A DNA stretch of 64,000 bases from Pseudomonadota bacterium (lineage in GTDB: Bacteria; Myxococcota_A; UBA9042; GCA-2863065), in the NCBI GenBank assembly GCA_005776725.1, contig SXOO01000163.1, positions 32,449 through 96,448 of the forward strand. The letters are read 5' to 3'. Of the stretch, positions 55,531 to 64,000 are shown one piece after another. Under the pieces are notes generated by a model. The model was not told the DNA's origin, ran no database searches, and saw only the letters and a list, made by a program, of their open reading frames with translations. The position numbers and the translations under genes were made by a program. The number at the start of each line of letters is the position of its first letter. Position 1 is the first letter of the stretch.

Positions 55531-55583
55531 GCTCTGTCTGGCGCCCGCCCGGGCCGCCCGCGACCCTGAAGGAGGCCGCCCAC

Positions 55584-57380
55584 ATGCGACGCATCGTCCT
55601 GCCAATCCTCGCCCTCGCGTCCAACGCGAGCGCAATCCCGCAGTGCAATGAGCCGAACGTGCTCGTGATCTTCGACGTGAGCGGCTCGATGGGCAAAGCG
55701 TCCGACCCCACCTCGAAGTACACGCAGGCCACGACGGCGCTCACCAGCACCACCAGCAGCCTGCAGGGCGATATCCGATTCGGCCTCCTCATGTTCCCGG
55801 AGCCCGCAGGTGGGGGATGCGCGCTGGACCCCACGCCCCAGATTGGGTTTGGCCTGAACAACCACGCCGCGTTCGCGAGCCTGTTGGTCCCGGGGGGCGC
55901 CACCTTCTGGGGCGGCCCGACGGGAACGCACGACACGCCGATGTTCCAGGCGATCTCCGCCGCCCAGGACGTGGCGATCCAGACCTCCGAGCGCCGCGGC
56001 TATGCGCTGCTGATCACCGACGGCTCGCAAGACTGCTGCATCAGCGGCGACTACGACAACGAGCCGGACTGCCTCCCGGGCTCCACGTCCTTCGAGCCGG
56101 GCGAAGCCGCGGAGAACGTGGTCGACATCGTCGGCGCCGTGACCGGCCTCGCGAACCAGGGCATCCATACCTTCGTCGTGGGCTTCGGCGCGAAGGTCGA
56201 CGTCCAGGCGCTGAACAAGATGGCCGTCGCAGGCCTCACGGCCAAGCCGGGCTGCAACCCGTCCCAGACCGACGGCGCGGCGGCCAACAACTGCTACTAC
56301 AACGCCTCGGGCGGGATCGACCTCCAGGTCGCGCTGGCCGCGATTACGAAGCTCGTCACCGAAGAGAGCTGCGACGGCAAAGACAACGACTGCGACGGCC
56401 AGATCGACGAGACCTTCCCCACACTCGGCGACGCGTGTGACGGTGCAGACGCCGACTCGTGCGCCGCCGGCGAGCTCGTCTGCGCCGCTGACACGGCCGG
56501 AGTCGTCTGCGACGAGTCGGGCGCCACTCTTCCCGAGCTCTGCGACGGCATCGACAACGACTGCGACGGCAGCACCGACGAAGGGTTCAGCTCGAAGGGC
56601 CAGCCCTGCGACGGGGGCGACTCTGACGCCTGCGCCGGAGGCAAGTACGTGTGCTCCGCAAACGGCACGCAGCTCGAGTGCGCCGAGACACCCGGCGCCG
56701 GCACGGTGGAGCTGTGCGACGGCCAGGACAACGACTGCGACGGTACGATCGACGAGGGCTTCGAGACCGTCGGCGACCCGTGCGACAGCGTCGACGACGA
56801 CGAGTGCACCGACGGTGAGCTCGTGTGCAGCGCCACGGGCAAGTCGACGGAGTGCGACGAGGACCCCACCGGGGGCAAGGCGGAAGAGTGCAACGACGTA
56901 GACGATGACTGCGATGGCGAGGCCGACGAGGGGAGCTCGGAAGACCTTTGCGGCGTGGGCCTCCGCTGCCTCAAGGGCGTGTGCGTGAACGCCGAGACCG
57001 ACCAGCCGGGCGGCTCCGACGACCTGGGCAACTCGGGCGACGCACAGGACTCACCTGCGAACCCGGACGCCGGCGGGGGCAACGACCAGGGTGGCCCCGA
57101 CGCCGGGGGCGCCGTCGACCAACCAGGCGGCGACTCCGATGCTGGCCTCAGCACCGACACCGGCACCAGCGCGGACACCAGCGGCTCCGGCCTCTCGCCG
57201 TCCCTGCCGGCGGCTGCGCGGAGCGACGATGGCGGCTGCGGCTGCCGGATGGCCCAGCAGCGCGGTGTGCCCGCGGGCGGGCTCCTCGGACTCGGCCTCG
57301 TGGGTCTGGTGTTCGCCGCCCTTCGAAGCGGGCGCGCGCCGCGGACCTCAGGTGGGGCCTCTGGGCGCCGGCAGAGCTGA
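55584..57380 (+). CDS. vWA-domain protein with four MopE-type motifs and MYXO-CTERM-like C-terminal tail
   Basis: NVLVIFDVSGSMGKA; CDGKDNDCDGQIDE, CDGIDNDCDGSTDE, CDGQDNDCDGTIDE, CNDVDDDCDGEADE; C-term GGCGCRMAQQRG-hydrophobic-RSGRAPR. Confidence 0.9.
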   Translation: MRRIVLPILALASNASAIPQCNEPNVLVIFDVSGSMGKASDPTSKYTQATTALTSTTSSLQGDIRFGLLMFPEPAGGGCALDPTPQIGFGLNNHAAFASLLVPGGATFWGGPTGTHDTPMFQAISAAQDVAIQTSERRGYALLITDGSQDCCISGDYDNEPDCLPGSTSFEPGEAAENVVDIVGAVTGLANQGIHTFVVGFGAKVDVQALNKMAVAGLTAKPGCNPSQTDGAAANNCYYNASGGIDLQVALAAITKLVTEESCDGKDNDCDGQIDETFPTLGDACDGADADSCAAGELVCAADTAGVVCDESGATLPELCDGIDNDCDGSTDEGFSSKGQPCDGGDSDACAGGKYVCSANGTQLECAETPGAGTVELCDGQDNDCDGTIDEGFETVGDPCDSVDDDECTDGELVCSATGKSTECDEDPTGGKAEECNDVDDDCDGEADEGSSEDLCGVGLRCLKGVCVNAETDQPGGSDDLGNSGDAQDSPANPDAGGGNDQGGPDAGGAVDQPGGDSDAGLSTDTGTSADTSGSGLSPSLPAAARSDDGGCGCRMAQQRGVPAGGLLGLGLVGLVFAALRSGRAPRTSGGASGRRQS

Positions 57381-57453
57381 GAAGCGCCCTCGATGCGCTG
57401 GGGCCTGCGCGCCCCGTGCCAAATTTCGCCTTTGAACAAGACAAGTTGTATCG

Positions 57454-57470
57454 GTGGCACGGCTCGTGCT
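57454..57470 (+). promoter_or_regulatory. candidate sigma-54 (-24/-12) promoter for the transglutaminase gene
   Basis: GTGGCACGGCTCGTGCT versus YTGGCACGRNNNTTGCW; correct GG/GC spacing; -12 element about 40 nt upstream of ATG 57510. Confidence 0.5.
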
Positions 57471-57509
57471 AAACGGCGCGGCGCAACGCAACCTGCGGAG
57501 AATCCAGTC

Positions 57510-59618
57510 ATGGCTACCAACAGCCTCATCGGTCGAATCAAGCAGTTCCTGGCACCCGGAGCGGGCGCCCTCTTCGCGGCGGGTCTCGCCGTCGGCTGCG
57601 CGGCCGAGGAAGCCGCCGTCATCGACCCCGGCGCGGGGACGGACGGCAAGGGTGGGACCGCTCTCAAGGGCGACCACTGGAACTACGCCAACAACCCGGA
57701 TCGCTTCAACATCCAGCTCGAGTACTCGCTGGACAAGCTGCCGCGCGAAGGCCGCGCCGACCGTATCCCGTGGCCGGACACCTACTGGCCCACGCACGAG
57801 GACAGCATCAACGTCCGCTGGGACGGCCGCACCAACCTCTCCCCCGCGGAGAAGTACGACAAGGCGTTCAACGGCTGGACGGAGCCCGAGGGCTTCATGG
57901 ACCTCAAGCCGTACAGCGCCTCCAACTGCTCCGACCAGAGCTGGTCCAAGGACTACTACGCGAAGCTCGGTCCGGCCGCTACGTGGATCTCCGAGAACAA
58001 GGGCAACGCCGAGGCGCGTGACGGCCTCGACTCGGACAACGATGGCAAGACGGACGAGTGCGACGACCGTGACGGCGTCGAGACCTGGTGGGGCCTGTGC
58101 CACGCTTGGGTCCCGGCCGCGATGCTCGAGGCCGAGCCGCGCCACCCGGTCACCTACAACGGTGTGACGTTCGAGGTGTCGGACATCAAGGCCCTACTCA
58201 TCGCCCAGTACGACCGCAGCTCCGCGTTCATGATCGGCGGCCGCTGCAACGACAAGGAAGTGAAGCGGGACGAGAAGACCGGCCGCATCCTCGACGAGCA
58301 GTGCCGCGACACGAACGCGGGCACCTGGCACCTCATCATGGCCAACATGCTCGGCATCCATAAGCGCGCCATCGCCGAGGACCGCACCTACGACTACCAA
58401 GTCTGGAACCAGCCGGTGCTCGAGTTCAAGGTGCACGAGATGAGCGAGATCACGCTCGAGCGCGCCTCGGAGCTGCTCCAGCTGGGCCACGGCAACGAGT
58501 GCAACGACACGGACAAGAAGTGCGGCTTCGGCAGCTGCACCGAGGGCAAGTGCGTGGTGTCGAAGTACCCGTACAACGACAACGCCGCCAAGCTCTACGA
58601 GGTCTCGGCCTCCAGCTTCTACATCACCGAGTCGCACCCCGCGAAGGTGCCGTTCACGGACGTCATCACCGAGTACACGCGCGAGGATCGCTACGAGTAC
58701 ATCCTCGAGGTGAACAAGGACGGCAAGATCGACGGCGGCGAGTGGATCGGCTCGTCCAACAAGAACCACCCGGACTTCCTCTGGCTCCCCACCGCTTCGC
58801 GCGGCGGCAACCCGAACATCGACATCGACCAGATCCGTCTGCTCGTGGAGAAGTCGCAGAAGCCACAGGAGGAGGACAACGGGGCGGACATCATCGTGCA
58901 TGAGAACCCGTTCAAGTTCGACATCCCGGACAACGACCCGAAGGGCATCGTCAGCACCATCGAGTCCACGGACGCCTTCGCGGTGGCCGGCCTCGACGTC
59001 GAGGTCAACATCGAGCACACCTACGTCGGCGACCTCAAGGTCGTGCTCAAGAAGGGCACCAAGACCTCCGTGCTCCACGACAACGCTGGCGGCTCCAGCC
59101 GCAACCTGAAGCGCACCTTCAAGGTCACGGACCTCGACGGCATCGACGCCGCCGGCACCTGGGAGCTCTCCGTGGTGGACTCCGCGGCTTCGGACTCCGG
59201 CAAGCTGGTCAGCTGGAAGCTGAAGCTGCACGTCCCGGCCGAGGGCTCCGCGCCCACGGGCGGCACGATCTCCGCCAACAACGCCGACGCGGTGGCCATC
59301 ACCGAGGCGGCCGAGGGTGTCACCAGCAGCCTGAAGGTGGAGGAGGCCCGTCAGATCAAGGGCGTCCGAGTCACCGTGAAGCTCAAGTACACCCGCGTCG
59401 GCGACCTCGAGATCGCGCTTATCCACGGCGCCGCCAAGGTGACGCTCTCGGCCCGTGAAGAGGGCGACGCCGCCACGCTCGAGAAGACCTACGACGTCGA
59501 GGGTTTCAACGGCCTCGAGTCGGCTGGCGAGTGGACCCTGTCGCTCGTGGACGGCGGCGAGACCGCCGGCGACTCGTCTGGCGAGCTCCAGAGCTGGTCG
59601 CTCGAGGTCCTGTACTGA
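57510..59618 (+). CDS. transglutaminase-elicitor-family (GP42-like) protein with two C-terminal P/Homo B domains
   Basis: ATG 57510; lipobox-like LAVGCAAEE; GDHWNYANNPDRFNIQLEY...WPDTYWPTHEDSINVRW; WWGLCHAWVPAAM; YDYQVWNQPVLEFKVHE; two P-domain-like repeats ending AGTWELSVVDSAASDSGKLVSWKLKLH and AGEWTLSLVDGGETAGDSSGELQSWSLEV. Confidence 0.85.
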   Translation: MATNSLIGRIKQFLAPGAGALFAAGLAVGCAAEEAAVIDPGAGTDGKGGTALKGDHWNYANNPDRFNIQLEYSLDKLPREGRADRIPWPDTYWPTHEDSINVRWDGRTNLSPAEKYDKAFNGWTEPEGFMDLKPYSASNCSDQSWSKDYYAKLGPAATWISENKGNAEARDGLDSDNDGKTDECDDRDGVETWWGLCHAWVPAAMLEAEPRHPVTYNGVTFEVSDIKALLIAQYDRSSAFMIGGRCNDKEVKRDEKTGRILDEQCRDTNAGTWHLIMANMLGIHKRAIAEDRTYDYQVWNQPVLEFKVHEMSEITLERASELLQLGHGNECNDTDKKCGFGSCTEGKCVVSKYPYNDNAAKLYEVSASSFYITESHPAKVPFTDVITEYTREDRYEYILEVNKDGKIDGGEWIGSSNKNHPDFLWLPTASRGGNPNIDIDQIRLLVEKSQKPQEEDNGADIIVHENPFKFDIPDNDPKGIVSTIESTDAFAVAGLDVEVNIEHTYVGDLKVVLKKGTKTSVLHDNAGGSSRNLKRTFKVTDLDGIDAAGTWELSVVDSAASDSGKLVSWKLKLHVPAEGSAPTGGTISANNADAVAITEAAEGVTSSLKVEEARQIKGVRVTVKLKYTRVGDLEIALIHGAAKVTLSAREEGDAATLEKTYDVEGFNGLESAGEWTLSLVDGGETAGDSSGELQSWSLEVLY

Positions 59619-59765
59619 GAATGCTGACGCGCGCTCGGAGACCGATGCTGCTCTCGGCTCAAAGCCGGGGGGGCACCGGTGGTCCGGAGGAAGGCTGCGT
59701 CACGGCGCGGCCTTCCGGAGCGGGCACCCAGGGGGCCGGAAGCCGGGAGGCTGGCGTTGTTCCCC

Positions 59766-62483
59766 ATGGTGCCTGAGAGGCGCGAACCCCGAGGGGGCCT
59801 CCTGGCCCTGCTCCTCGTCATCGCTCCGACCGTGGCCGCCCTCGAGGTGCGGCCCGGGAGCGACGGACACTTCCTCACCGCCTGGCAGACCCTCACCATC
59901 CCGAGTCGCGAGGTCGCGACGCGTCTGGCCGCGCCGCTCAATGGGCGCATCGGCTGGGTCAACGCCCCAGGCCCCTACGTCGATGGCGGGAAGGCCCTAC
60001 GGCCCAAGAAGGGCCTCTCGGTCTTGTTCTTCCAAGAGCTCGAGATCACAGGGACGCAGCCGATCGTCGCCGAGCTCGGAGTCGGTGCGGACGGTGACTT
60101 CGCTGTATGGCTGGATGGCCGCGAAGTCGGTCGCTTCCAGCGCCGGCAGCTGGCCCTCTGGGACGACCGCGTCGTGCGGCTAACGCTCGCGCCGGGTCAG
60201 CACACGCTGGCGATAGAGACCTACCGCAAGGCCACGCAGGGCGGCAACGGCTGGCGCCTGGCCGCGCGGCTTCGCGACGGGAGCGGCGGAGTCCCACCGG
60301 GCCTGCGCTTCCACCTCCCGGCGATCGATGACGCCGCGGCGCTGCACGCCGACGGCCATGAGGTCACGGCCCACGTCACGCCCACGTCGCGGGGTTTCTC
60401 CGTGGACGTCAAGGTCGCTCCGCGCGGCGCCACGGTGGTGGGCGAGAAGCTGGCGGGCGAGGTCTCGCTGGGCTCGCGCGCAGTCGGCCGATGGAACACG
60501 GGGCCGCTGGAGGTCGCTCTCGAGCGCGACGGCCAGTACTCGCTGGGCGTCACTTATGGCCCGCGCCGGTTCACTCGCAAGCTCGGCTTCACACGCGCCT
60601 GGCACGAGCTCCTGGCAAAGACCCGAGCGTCCCTGGCCACCGCGAAGCTCGCCGTCGCGGAGCGCGACAGCCTCAAGTGGAACCTCGAAGAGCTCACCCG
60701 CCACGTCGCCGACAACATCCCCGACACCCGGTGGCTCGACGCGGAGCTCCGGCGCGTCGCAGCTTGGGCGGAGACTGCGGCGGGCGGTGCCAACCCCTAC
60801 GACTCGCTGCGCGGGGCGTTCTATCGGGCCTATCAGAGCCCCTACGACGGCCGCCTTCAGGCCTACAGCGTCCACGTCCCTCGCCGCTACGAGGCCGCCA
60901 CCAAGGACCGGTGGCCCCTGGTGATCGGGCTCCACGGGATCGGGAGCGGGACGCACTACACGCTGCGACGCGTGCTGGGCAAGGACCGCGACAAGGAGGG
61001 CGGCGAGCCGGACGGGAAGCCCATGATTCGAGGCAACATGCCCGAGCTCCCGGACTACGGGGTGCTCACGGCCACGGCGTACGGCTATCACAACAGCGCG
61101 TTCTGGTTTTACGGCGAGGACGACGTGATGCGCGTCGTGGAGGAGATGAAGAAGGCCTATCGCGTCGACGACGACCGGGTCTACCTCACGGGCCTCTCCC
61201 TCGGCGGGCTGGGCACCTACCATGTGGGACACCACTTCGCCGATCAGTTCGCCGCGCTGGGCCCCCTCGGTGGCTTCTCGTCGGTCAAGATCTACCAGCA
61301 GATCCGCAAGCACCCGAAGACGCCCTGGGAGTCGGTCCTCGTGGAGCAACGCGACGCCACGACGTACGCCGAGAACGGACGACACACCCCCATGAAGGTG
61401 GTGCACGGCCAGTTCGATGCGCCGAACCACGCGAAGGCCATGACGAAGCGCTACGAGGCGCTGGGGTACAAGGTCGAGCTCGACATCCCACCCCTGCCCC
61501 ACGACGTCTGGCAATACAGCTATGGGGACGGCGCCCTCATCCGATGGATGAAGCGCTACACCCGCCCCACCTGGCCATCCGAGGTGGTGTTCAAGACCCA
61601 CAGCTATCGCTACACCCGCGCCTACTGGACACGCCTCGGGTGGATCGACGACTACACGAAGCCCGCGCTGTACAAGCTGAGCGTCACCGGCGCACGCGTC
61701 GTGTTCTCTGCCCTGGAGAACGTCAGGGGGCTCACGCTCGATCTCTCGAAGCCGGCGCTGCCGAAGTCGGGGCCCATCGCGCTGGTGCTGCCCGGGGGCG
61801 TGCGGCTGGAGACATCGACCCGTGGGCCCGTCCACCTCCGCCGTGAGAAGTCAGAGTGGGCGTTGGCGCAGAGCGCCGAACCTCCGGCCGGGTGGAAACG
61901 ACCGGGTTGCAGCGGCCCGGCGGACGACATCATGCACGAGCCGCACGTCTTCGTGGTCGGCACGCGCGACCCAGCGCAGACCGATACGAACCGGCGCCTC
62001 GTTGGGGAAGACCGCACCTACCTCCGCCACATCGACCACGACATCGCCTTCCCGGTGGCCGACGACGCCGCGCTCACGGACGCCGAGCTCGCGTCGAAGA
62101 ACCTCGTCGTGTACGGCAACGCGCGGTCGAACGCGGTGCTGGCGCGGGCGCTCGCCACGGGCAAAGTGCCGCTTCGCTTCGAGGACGGCGCCTTGTTCGT
62201 GGGCAAGCGCCGCTTCGCGGGTGCGGACGTGGGCGTGGTGATGATCGTGCCGAACCCGTGGAACCCCGCGAGGATGCTGAAGATCATCGCCGGGGTCACC
62301 GAGCGGGGCACACTGCTGTCGCGCCACCTACCGCGCTTCGTCCCGGACGTGATGGTCTACGACGACCGGGTCGCCACTCGCTACGGCGAGCGAATCCTCA
62401 TCGACCGACCCGTTCGGTTCGGCGGCTTCTTCGGCAGCGACTGGTCGCTCCCGCGGGGACTCGCCGAGCCGGGCGACCTGTGA
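59766..62483 (+). CDS. secreted alpha/beta-hydrolase (prolyl oligopeptidase/esterase-like)
   Basis: Signal peptide; LVIGLHGIGSGTHYT; VYLTGLSLGGLGTYHVGHHFADQFAALGPLGG (GxSxG); KVVHGQFDAPNHAKAMTKRYEALGYKVELDI. Confidence 0.8.
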   Translation: MVPERREPRGGLLALLLVIAPTVAALEVRPGSDGHFLTAWQTLTIPSREVATRLAAPLNGRIGWVNAPGPYVDGGKALRPKKGLSVLFFQELEITGTQPIVAELGVGADGDFAVWLDGREVGRFQRRQLALWDDRVVRLTLAPGQHTLAIETYRKATQGGNGWRLAARLRDGSGGVPPGLRFHLPAIDDAAALHADGHEVTAHVTPTSRGFSVDVKVAPRGATVVGEKLAGEVSLGSRAVGRWNTGPLEVALERDGQYSLGVTYGPRRFTRKLGFTRAWHELLAKTRASLATAKLAVAERDSLKWNLEELTRHVADNIPDTRWLDAELRRVAAWAETAAGGANPYDSLRGAFYRAYQSPYDGRLQAYSVHVPRRYEAATKDRWPLVIGLHGIGSGTHYTLRRVLGKDRDKEGGEPDGKPMIRGNMPELPDYGVLTATAYGYHNSAFWFYGEDDVMRVVEEMKKAYRVDDDRVYLTGLSLGGLGTYHVGHHFADQFAALGPLGGFSSVKIYQQIRKHPKTPWESVLVEQRDATTYAENGRHTPMKVVHGQFDAPNHAKAMTKRYEALGYKVELDIPPLPHDVWQYSYGDGALIRWMKRYTRPTWPSEVVFKTHSYRYTRAYWTRLGWIDDYTKPALYKLSVTGARVVFSALENVRGLTLDLSKPALPKSGPIALVLPGGVRLETSTRGPVHLRREKSEWALAQSAEPPAGWKRPGCSGPADDIMHEPHVFVVGTRDPAQTDTNRRLVGEDRTYLRHIDHDIAFPVADDAALTDAELASKNLVVYGNARSNAVLARALATGKVPLRFEDGALFVGKRRFAGADVGVVMIVPNPWNPARMLKIIAGVTERGTLLSRHLPRFVPDVMVYDDRVATRYGERILIDRPVRFGGFFGSDWSLPRGLAEPGDL

Positions 62484-62496
62484 TAGCTGGGGCCTC

Positions 62497-63291
62497 GTGA
62501 AGAAGCTGTTCAACACCTTCTGGTCCATCTGGGTTTGGCTCTCGTCCTACGTGCTCATGATGGTCTCGGCGAGCCTCGCGATCGCCTTGACACCGTGGCG
62601 CCCGTTCCGAAAGACCCACAACTGGCTCGGCGGCGCCGGCATGGCCGGATGCCTCACGCTCACCGGGAGCCGCTACCGGTTCATCTACGACCCGGCGTAC
62701 GACCCCACCATTCGAAGCGTCTACGCCCAAAACCACGTCAGCGTGATGGACGGCCACATCGCGTGCGCGGTCATCCCGCACTCGTTCTGCGGCCTGCACA
62801 ACCACTGGCACTTCCGGCTGCCTGGCTACGGCTGGATCATGAAGCTCGCGAGCGGCATCCCGGTCTACCCCCATGCGTCAGGGCGCACGGCCGAGATCAC
62901 CGAGGCCGCCAGGAACCGGGTGAACGATCTGGGGATCTCGATCCTGGTCTTCCCAGAGGGGCACCGCACCCGCGACGGCAAGGTGGGCCCGTTCAAGCGT
63001 GGGACCATGTTCATGGCGCGCGACGCCGGGATCCCCGTGGTCCCCATCGCCGTGCGCGGCATGGACAAGGTGAACCGCAAGGGCTCAATGCGCATCTGGG
63101 CGGACCAGGAGGTCGTGATCTACATCGGCCGGCAGTACGAGACCACGGGGCTCGAGACCGACGAGGACGTCACGGCGTTCACCGAAAAGATCCGTAAGAT
63201 CATCGCGGACTTCGCCGACGACGGGAAGCTCCCCGCGGGCGTCGTCGACACGGGGGAGCACACTCCCAACCCGCGCCTCCAGTTGGCCTGA
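62497..63291 (+). CDS. plsC: 1-acyl-sn-glycerol-3-phosphate acyltransferase (PlsC family)
   Basis: NHVSVMDGHIA (NHxxxxD motif); ILVFPEGHRTRDGKVGPFKRGTMFMARDAGIPVVPIAVRG. Confidence 0.88.
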   Translation: MKKLFNTFWSIWVWLSSYVLMMVSASLAIALTPWRPFRKTHNWLGGAGMAGCLTLTGSRYRFIYDPAYDPTIRSVYAQNHVSVMDGHIACAVIPHSFCGLHNHWHFRLPGYGWIMKLASGIPVYPHASGRTAEITEAARNRVNDLGISILVFPEGHRTRDGKVGPFKRGTMFMARDAGIPVVPIAVRGMDKVNRKGSMRIWADQEVVIYIGRQYETTGLETDEDVTAFTEKIRKIIADFADDGKLPAGVVDTGEHTPNPRLQLA

Positions 63292-63293
63292 GT

Positions 63294-64000
63294 CTAGAAG
63301 AGGTCGCCCTGCGGCGGCTCAGCGCGCTTGGGTGGGGTGAGGCCGAGGTGCGTGTAGGCGCGTGGCGTGGCGGTGCGGCCACGGGGCGTGCGCTGAATGA
63401 AGCCCTCCTGCAGGAGGTACGGCTCGTAGACGTCCTCGAGGGTGCCGCGTTCTTCGGACAGGGCCGCGCTGAGCGTCTCGATCCCCACGGGCCCACCGCC
63501 GAACTTCTCAATCATCACGCCGAGATACCGGCGGTCCATCTGATCGAGCCCCAGCGGGTCGATCTCGAGGCAGTCGAGCGCGTACTTGGCGATGGCCAGC
63601 GAGATGCGGCCATCTCCCTGCACCTCGGCGTAGTCCCGGACGCGGCGAAGCAGGCGATTCGCGATACGCGGGGTCCCGCGAGAGCGCGCTGCGATCTCGC
63701 GAGCCCCGTCGGCGGCGCACTCAACCGCCAAGATGCGCGCCGACCGGTCGACGATCCGCGTGAGCTCTTCGCGCGAGTAGTACTGGAGCTGCGCGTGGAA
63801 GCCGAAGCGGTCGCGGAGCGGGGAGGTGAGTAGGCCGGCCCGTGTAGTGGCCCCGATGAGCGTGAAGGGCTGCAGTGGGAGCTTCAGGTTTCGCGCGTGC
63901 GCGCCCTCGCCCACGATGATGTCGAACTCGAAGTCCTCCATCGCGGGGTAGAGGTTCTCCTCCACAGCGGGGTTCAGCCGGTGGATCTCGTCGATGAAGA
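63294..64000 (-). CDS. ruvB: Holliday junction DNA helicase RuvB (5' end beyond window)
   Basis: [67 protein letters not shown]-terminal winged-helix region. Confidence 0.95.
   Translation of the reverse strand, partial: FIDEIHRLNPAVEENLYPAMEDFEFDIIVGEGAHARNLKLPLQPFTLIGATTRAGLLTSPLRDRFGFHAQLQYYSREELTRIVDRSARILAVECAADGAREIAARSRGTPRIANRLLRRVRDYAEVQGDGRISLAIAKYALDCLEIDPLGLDQMDRRYLGVMIEKFGGGPVGIETLSAALSEERGTLEDVYEPYLLQEGFIQRTPRGRTATPRAYTHLGLTPPKRAEPPQGDLF

Noticed and set aside
60180-61835. 551-aa minus-strand ORF and 451-aa plus ORF at 60491-61846
   Set aside because: Overlap the alpha/beta-hydrolase gene in wrong frames; no family resemblance
1-64000. Search for mobile elements, tRNA/rRNA genes and defence systems
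   Set aside because: No transposase, integrase, att-like repeats, tRNA-like cloverleaf, rRNA or defence-gene signatures recognised by reading; an RNA or defence scan (tRNAscan, DefenseFinder) would be needed to exclude them formally

Overview
The window is a high-GC, gene-dense bacterial chromosome segment. Its family content (MYXO-CTERM-like tail, AgmX/PglI-like domain, many vWA/MopE-type/PEGA/TPR proteins, candidate sigma-54 promoters) suggests Myxococcota or a related deltaproteobacterial lineage; this is inference. I support about 32 CDS. No tRNA, rRNA, CRISPR array or transposase was recognised. Main content: (1) PEGA protein / TonB-dependent receptor / lipoprotein / FGE-like run (1-3907). 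(2) A roughly 4934-aa secreted protein on the minus strand (4923-19727) with about 29 MopE-type CDGxDNDCDGxxDE motifs, about 10 LamG-like domains, a jelly-roll-like domain and a vWA domain, preceded by a strong sigma-54-like promoter. (3) A minus-strand type IV pilus/shikimate run, pilQ - aroK-aroB fusion - lipoprotein - aroQ - TPR - PilZ (19866-32321), whose 2233-aa PilQ-like secretin carries a roughly 1500-aa coiled coil between two AMIN-like domains. (4) DUF808, PP2C-cNMP fusion, NfeD/FloA, MFS transporter, and an RluB-like synthase with a 13-aa tandem-repeat tail. (5) A translationally coupled four-gene run (41663-52488): zinc-ribbon/TPR protein, GACC-repeat lipoprotein, DUF2325-like protein, ASH-type/vWA lipoprotein. 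(6) htpX, glgC, and a vWA/MopE MYXO-CTERM protein. (7) A transglutaminase-elicitor homologue with a Pep-13-like sequence (VWNQPVLEFKVHE) plus two P-domains and a sigma-54-like promoter, then an esterase, plsC and partial ruvB. The best candidates for undescribed biology are the coiled-coil secretin, the LamG/MopE mosaic, the bacterial Pep-13-like transglutaminase and the 41.6-52.5 kb operon.
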